A stretch of DNA of 64,000 nucleotides from Liolophura sinensis (lineage: Eukaryota; Mollusca; Polyplacophora; Chitonida; Chitonidae), in the NCBI RefSeq assembly GCF_032854445.1, contig NC_088296.1, forward strand, positions 25,243,897 through 25,307,896. The letters run 5' to 3'. Shown piece by piece: positions 58,776 through 64,000 of the stretch; position 1 is the stretch's first letter, and each line of letters opens with the position of its first letter. A program made the position numbers and the translations under genes. The notes below the pieces were generated by a model that saw only the letters and a program-made list of their open reading frames with translations, did not search any database and was not told the origin of the DNA.

Positions 58776-59044
58776 GCCACCACCGCGGAATTTTATCCCA
58801 CCGAACATTCTGTTTACAAGGTTTACAAATGCAATTCTTTAAAGAGAATGCTGGGTAGGAATTAATTTTCGTGGCCCATCACCTTGCCCGAAGTTAAAAA
58901 AAGTCAAAACACGGCAGACGTTGATTTGGGTTGTCCTATTCAAAAGTTTCAACGACTGGAGTACTTTTGAAAGATGGTTTACCAATGCTGGCTTTGACAT
59001 ATTACATTTCGGGCGTTTTAAGAAATGGGTGGATAGCAAAAATA

Positions 59045-59186
59045 TTTATTTATTTTATTGGTATTTTACGCCGTACTCAAGAATATTTCACTTATACGAC
59101 GGCGGTCAGCTTTATGGTGGGTGGAAACCGGGCAGAGGCCGGTGGAAACCCACGACCATCCGCAGGTTGCTGACAGACCTTCCCAC
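59045..59186 (-). mobile_element. SINE family A, 5'-truncated with target duplication
   Basis: 3' half with AAAT tail. Duplication GGATAGCAAAAATA (59031-59044) versus GGGTAGCAAAAATA (59187-59200) shows the truncated form is what inserted. Confidence 0.93.
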
Positions 59187-59504
59187 GGGTAGCAAAAATA
59201 AGGTAGGGTTTGAGCCGATTTTTTTTGGTGAAATTGTCCCCTTGAAAGTCTATACGACAGAAGCTGGGTGTTACAGTAAGAACGTCCAGCTTAGCTTTGG
59301 GTTAAGATTTGTATATGTATCAAATATCACAACAAACGCCTTTCTTGTCACTCTGGATTTTTTTATTTCCTGGTATTTTTTTTATATTCTCTAGTCTACA
59401 GAAAACAGAAGACAACAAACCCTTCAACCATAGTGAAGACAGCAGCAAAGAGAGGAGACAACAGTTCACATAAAAAAAAATTACATCAGTTCTAATAACA
59501 AGAA

Positions 59505-59995
59505 GTGAAACTTCTGGGTTTTAACAAGGTGTAACTAATAAATCTCTGGGTTTTAACAAGATACAACTTACACGCATAAAACTTCTGGGTTTAACAGAAC
59601 AAATTCATTATTTGGATCATAATAACACAGGAACTTCTGGGTTTGATCATGATAACATTGAAACTTCTGGGTTTTGATCATGACTATAAACGCAGGACAT
59701 CTGGTTTTGATCACGGTGACACTGAAACTTCTGGGTTTGATCATCACAGCACAAACTTCTGGGTTTGATCATGATAACACGGGAACTTCTGGGTTGATCG
59801 TAATAGCACAAACTTCTGGGTTTGATCATGATAACACTAAACCTTCTAGGTTTTATCGTAAAACTGAAACTTCTGGGTTTGAGCACAACACTGAATCTTC
59901 TGGGTAGACCATAACACAAACTTCTGGGTTAGATCATAACACTGGAACATCTGGTTTTGATCATGATAACACTTAAACTTCTGGGTTTGATCATG
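59505..59995 (+). repeat. Degenerate ~27-30-bp tandem repeat
   Basis: About 16 copies built on AACTTCTGGGTTTGATCATG plus ATAACAC with variable spacing. Short frames on both strands arise from it and are not considered genes. Confidence 0.88.
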
Positions 59996-60369
59996 AAATT
60001 TGAAACAAATGTTTGCACTTCAACAAGATCATTTTGACACTTCTGTTAAGGAAAACAATATCACCAAAACGTCCAAGGCTACAACACATCATAACACTTG
60101 AGCCAGAACACAATACACGTAATTTTGAAACGCTTAACAGGTTATGCCCCCTTGGTATAACTATCTTCTCTTTACTTGTACAGTCATATTATCCCCATCT
60201 AATTTACATATATCACACACATCTGAAATATGATGATAAATCAGGTGAGAATTATAGATAATACAGGTAGACTGATTCAAATTAGTGAACCTTGTCCAAG
60301 TTCGTGAACCAGGTCAGTTAAAGCCTTTCATAACAATGACGGTGCTTTAACATAGCTTATAATACACGG

Positions 60370-60512
60370 TGACAATGTAGCGTAGCCACAGTGAGAATGT
60401 AGCGTTGCCACAGTGAGAATGTAGCGTTGACATGCTCTCAATGTAGCGTTGACACGCTCTCAATTTAGCATTGACATGCTGTCAATGTAGCGTTGACACG
60501 ATCTCAATGTAA
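60370..60512 (+). repeat. ~20-bp tandem repeat, about 7 copies
   Basis: Repeats of the type GAATGTAGCGTTGCCACAGT in the left half and CTCAATGTAGCGTTGACACG in the right half, two related subtypes side by side. Confidence 0.85.
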
Positions 60513-61147
60513 AGCACCAAATGTCGGAGAGCAGGTGTACTTACACGTGTATAACAATATGTCACAGGTAAAAGACTGAATTTCCTTGTTGAATATCCTG
60601 CAATTTGCTATTGTTCACGTAGCTTCTGGCCAACTACAGTACGGTAACTCTTTTCAACCTGATATACCTGCACCCTTCTCAGCATGCTTTCTTAAAAAAT
60701 ATTCATCAGGCCCCGAGATCTTGAATCGATATTAGATTTAAGACAAAATTTCAATCATTAAACTTGGTATGTTCCATTCCGATGTTTCATGTTTAATTAT
60801 AGTGATGAAAACATGGTATTTGTACCGGACTGAGTCAGTGTCACAAATGGTGCTTGAACGTAGCGTATCACACAGAGCAACCAGCAACCAGTCATGTGAT
60901 ACATGTATGTGATGCAGGGGCTGGTTGTTCACAGGTGTGTTAAAACTGAAGCCGAGATTAAATGTTAATACCAGTCTTGGCCTAACAGAAAACTAAAGTG
61001 ATTTTAGTCCAGAATAAAGTTAATGCGGGGCTTAATTTCTAATACACTTCAGTACAATATGACCTATAGGTCCATGGTACTGAGTGAGAGGATTGTACAA
61101 TCTACCCATACAGCAGCATATTCTGAGAAACTAGCTACAGGGCTGTT

Positions 61148-61458
61148 GGTCTCAATCCAGACTGAAGCAATACCAACTCAGCAGAACAAGGGGGCTCAAT
61201 CCAAAGTGAAGCCAGACCAACTCAGCAGAACAACGGGTCTCAATCCAAAGTGAAGCAATACCAACTCAGCAGAACAACGGGGCTCAATCCAAAGTGAAGC
61301 CAGACCAACTCAGCAGAACAACGGGTCTCAATCCAAAGTGAAGCAATACCAACTCAGCAGAACAACGGGTCTCAATCCAAACTGAAGCAATACCAACTCA
61401 GCAGAACAGCGGGTCTTAGTTTAAAGTGAAGCCATACCAACTCAGCAGAACAACGGGG
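61148..61458 (+). repeat. 45-bp tandem repeat, about 7 copies
   Basis: The unit is GGTCTCAATCCAAAGTGAAG, CAATACCAACTCAGC, AGAACAACGG. Two alternating subtypes (CAATACCAAC and CCAGACCAAC) are visible. Confidence 0.92.
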
Positions 61459-62759
61459 CCCATATTTATCAAGTAGCTTAAGACTGAAGTCATAAATTGT
61501 AACTCCTTAATAAAGCCGAACTCAGAAGACTAAAGAACTCGGATCTCTGCAGCGAAGAATCAGTGTTGCAAATTTTAAGCTTTCTGCAGCAAATAATTTT
61601 ACTTGCAGCAGTGTTTGAATATTTGACTTAAGACTTAATTTGATAAATTTTTTTTGATAAATACTGGCCCAGAGCAGAGTGACTGTCAAGGCAGAAAGCA
61701 TTATACAATACTAGAATACATGAATACTGGTACTGTTTAATCTGCAAGGCCCCGCTGATCAATACTGGTTTAAGACTTAATTCAGAACAGATTTAACTTT
61801 CTGCAAAGTCATCAATTTTGTACTTAGCCTAAAATAATTGTGCAACATTCATGACATTATATTAACTATGAACTAAAACTACTGCTGCTGTAATTGACTT
61901 TGGAGAACCGCATTTGGCTAAAATTTTAACTATAAAATGTGACTTAGTACCAATATTAGCTGATATACTTTAGAACAACTGGGCCCAGGCTGGTAGATGG
62001 GTTTAAACCCGTTATGCTTTGTGCAGCAGACAAGATTTACCATCAGCAAACCTTATATCAGCCGCCACACGGTCATGATACATGTGCCATATTTGTAAAA
62101 TACTGCATTTAACTTCAAGTTAGGTATGTAAAAATGTAGATTCAGAATCTCATCAAAAAAGGCAATAAAATAAAACTTTTGATCCCAGGATGTCATGTGT
62201 GTCTGTTAAGAACTGAAACATCACAAACAACTCTTAAGTGTCCCTTTCATTAAGGTAAATCAATCAATCCGAATCCACCAAAATGTGCCACATGAAACTT
62301 TAACCTAAACTTTCAGTGAAATACAGCTCTTTAAATTTCCCAAAATAAGCAAATGTCAGCTGATATGTACGTTAAATTCTTGAACTTCTGGAAATTTTTT
62401 TCATGTCAAATAAAAACAATCCATTAAAACTGCTTAAGGTTTAACTTTGCACACTGATCTCCCTATCAACCTAAAGCCGAGACAAAATTAAAACACATCA
62501 CAAGCCTTAATTGTTTCATCTTATACCAAAAAGCTTTACATATCAAAACATATTTACGTCTACGATTTGCTTACAAGAGTAAATTAACTTAATGTTTCAA
62601 AAATGACAGACGATAAAACAAAAATGGGCTTTATACTCAAAGCAACAACAACAACAGTGCAACTAAATGTGGGAAGTGGCAACATAATGGCACTTTCAAA
62701 ACAATTCAATCTCAATTGCGAGGTCTTCCTTCAACTATTACATTCACAAATGTCTCTCA

Positions 62760-63150
62760 AACTTATACTCCGTGCACACAACCAAAATTCAAACCGGAGA
62801 AAATCTGAACCGGATTAAATCAAAACCAGTTGTAAAAATGCGTGCGTTTTCATGCCAGTTTTAAACCAGTTCAGACATTTGTCCGTTCACATGGTCACAC
62901 TTAAGCTGATTTAGTAATTGCAAGGTCATCCTGACCTCCACGTATCCAGGGCTTTTAATCCAGCTATCGTTCACACGGCACAGATAAACCCGCTCAAGCC
63001 CTGAAACTGACTTAAAGCCACGTCGCCATCAGGGGCAAATCAAACCGGATTAAATGCCCCTGCCCTGCGTTCACGTGAGACATCAAACGGACTCGAAACC
63101 ACTTTCAGATTTCAACCAGCCTAACTTGGTTTATGTGAATGGGGTATTAG
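62760..63150. mobile_element. Possible transposon relic with AAACCGG / TTCACACG motifs
   Basis: Internal short motifs recur in both orientations (CAAACCGGA, GAACCGGATTAAATC, AAACCAG; GTTCACATGG, GTTCACACGG, GTTCACGTGA). The outer parts read CCGTGCACACAACC and ATGTGAATGGGG. The pattern resembles terminal regions of DNA transposons, but ends and target duplication are unclear. Confidence 0.35.
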
Positions 63151-63234
63151 ACTGACAACCCCTTACTGTTTTTATCATTTGTTTCAACTTCTTTGCAACT
63201 GCTTGTATGTGATGTATTTATAACTGCTGCAATT

Positions 63235-63332
63235 GTTTACATTTGCTACAACTATCTACAATTGCTACATTTGTCTACAATTGCTACATTCCAATACAAT
63301 TGCTACATTTCATTACAATTGCTGCATATCTA
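63235..63332 (+). repeat. Short ~17-bp tandem repeat
   Basis: Repeats of ACAATTGCTACATTTNN with small changes, about 6 copies. Confidence 0.75.
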
Positions 63333-64000
63333 TGTTTCTTTACACAGGCAACAGTCACTCACATTTGTCATTAATTCTGTTAATATTTGTTATTTATCTT
63401 ACGATTGTGTAACATTTGTAAAAGTACAGGCAGATGGCAGCACCAATTCACAATGACTTGGCAGAGTTCATTACACTGTAATATATCAATATTAACTCAA
63501 TCAAAAATCCACAATCTGATCAAAAATGAATATTATGTGAACTCATATTTTTTGGAATCCGGGATTCCCTGGAAGCTGGCCCCTAAAATGACCCCAATAT
63601 AATTTAAATGAAAATGATGGTTTGTTTCTTCTTTTTATCGACCTTTCCTAATCACCCTGAAATCAAATTTAACCTAATCAAATTTCACTCTTAATTACAA
63701 TTAATCAACGATAGTGGTTCCATGCCAATTTATATCTACATAAGTAAGTAAATAAACTGAAATATGGGATGACAATTTGAGTGGGCAATTGAGCATGATG
63801 TACACTTTATGTCATTAAACTGATGTTATTTAATCAAAACATTTTTTATTTTTATGGTTATTTTTCCAACATAATACAAAAAATACACATTTACTGTTTT
63901 TTTTATTAATTAAGCCAAAACACATAAATTTATACACAAATACATCCAGAAACAAAAACAAAATGTTACATCCTCAAAATGTTCTATAACCAGTATTCAT

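Larger units (their letters stand above)
52791..59400. other. Downstream region
   Basis: Contains MITEs and SINEs. 53950-57600 has no recognised feature. A 113-residue + frame (55161-55502) is not low-complexity but has no identifiable domain, and may be chance or part of a long 3' UTR. Confidence 0.5.
60513..64000. other. Non-coding right end
   Basis: Apart from the 45-bp and 17-bp arrays and the possible transposon relic, I see AT-rich sequence without coding or RNA signals. The last 400 bases are very AT-rich with homopolymer runs. Confidence 0.5.

Overview
This is animal (metazoan) nuclear DNA, AT-rich and heavy in repeats. It is most likely from a mollusc: tRNA-derived SINEs with AAAT-type tails of a kind I associate with bivalves and gastropods occur about 20 times, and the one recognisable gene has introns and a bilaterian domain plan. 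Species cannot be named from sequence alone. There are no bacterial operons, rRNAs, CRISPR arrays or viral genes.

The only gene I can assign is on the + strand, a RUSC1/RUSC2-family (RUN and SH3 domain) adaptor. I place its start at ATG 25741 and its stop at 51852-51854. Eight coding exons are proposed: 25741-25815, 32684-36773, 40844-41001, 41489-41565, 42336-42513, 43364-43469, 46872-48773 and 51641-51854. They encode about 2,260 residues: a long Ser-rich disordered N-terminus (mostly one 4.1-kb exon), a RUN domain split over four exons, a second disordered stretch, and a C-terminal SH3. One junction (41001 to 41489) is off by one base and unresolved. A non-coding leader exon ending at 10638 is possible. 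A possible unrelated first exon lies on the minus strand at 1222-1108.

Layout: 1-10500 is intergenic with decayed SINEs and other dispersed repeats. 10500-25700 holds possible leader exons, a 24-bp array and a 7.7-kb element with terminal inverted repeats filled with about 136 copies of a 55-bp monomer. 25700-51854 is the RUSC gene, whose introns carry arrays of 64, 42, 45, 29, 55/67 and 43 bp, SINEs, MITEs and a perfect 78-bp inverted repeat around a tRNA-like core. 51855-59400 is 3' UTR and downstream DNA with SINEs and MITEs. 59400-64000 is non-coding with 27-, 20- and 45-bp arrays and one possible transposon relic.

The two most unusual structures are the 42824-43066 palindrome with its tRNA-like loop, and the 16813-24510 TIR-bounded satellite with multi-level higher-order periodicity. 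Most long open frames outside the RUSC exons are artefacts of tandem arrays whose units are multiples of three or lack stops.
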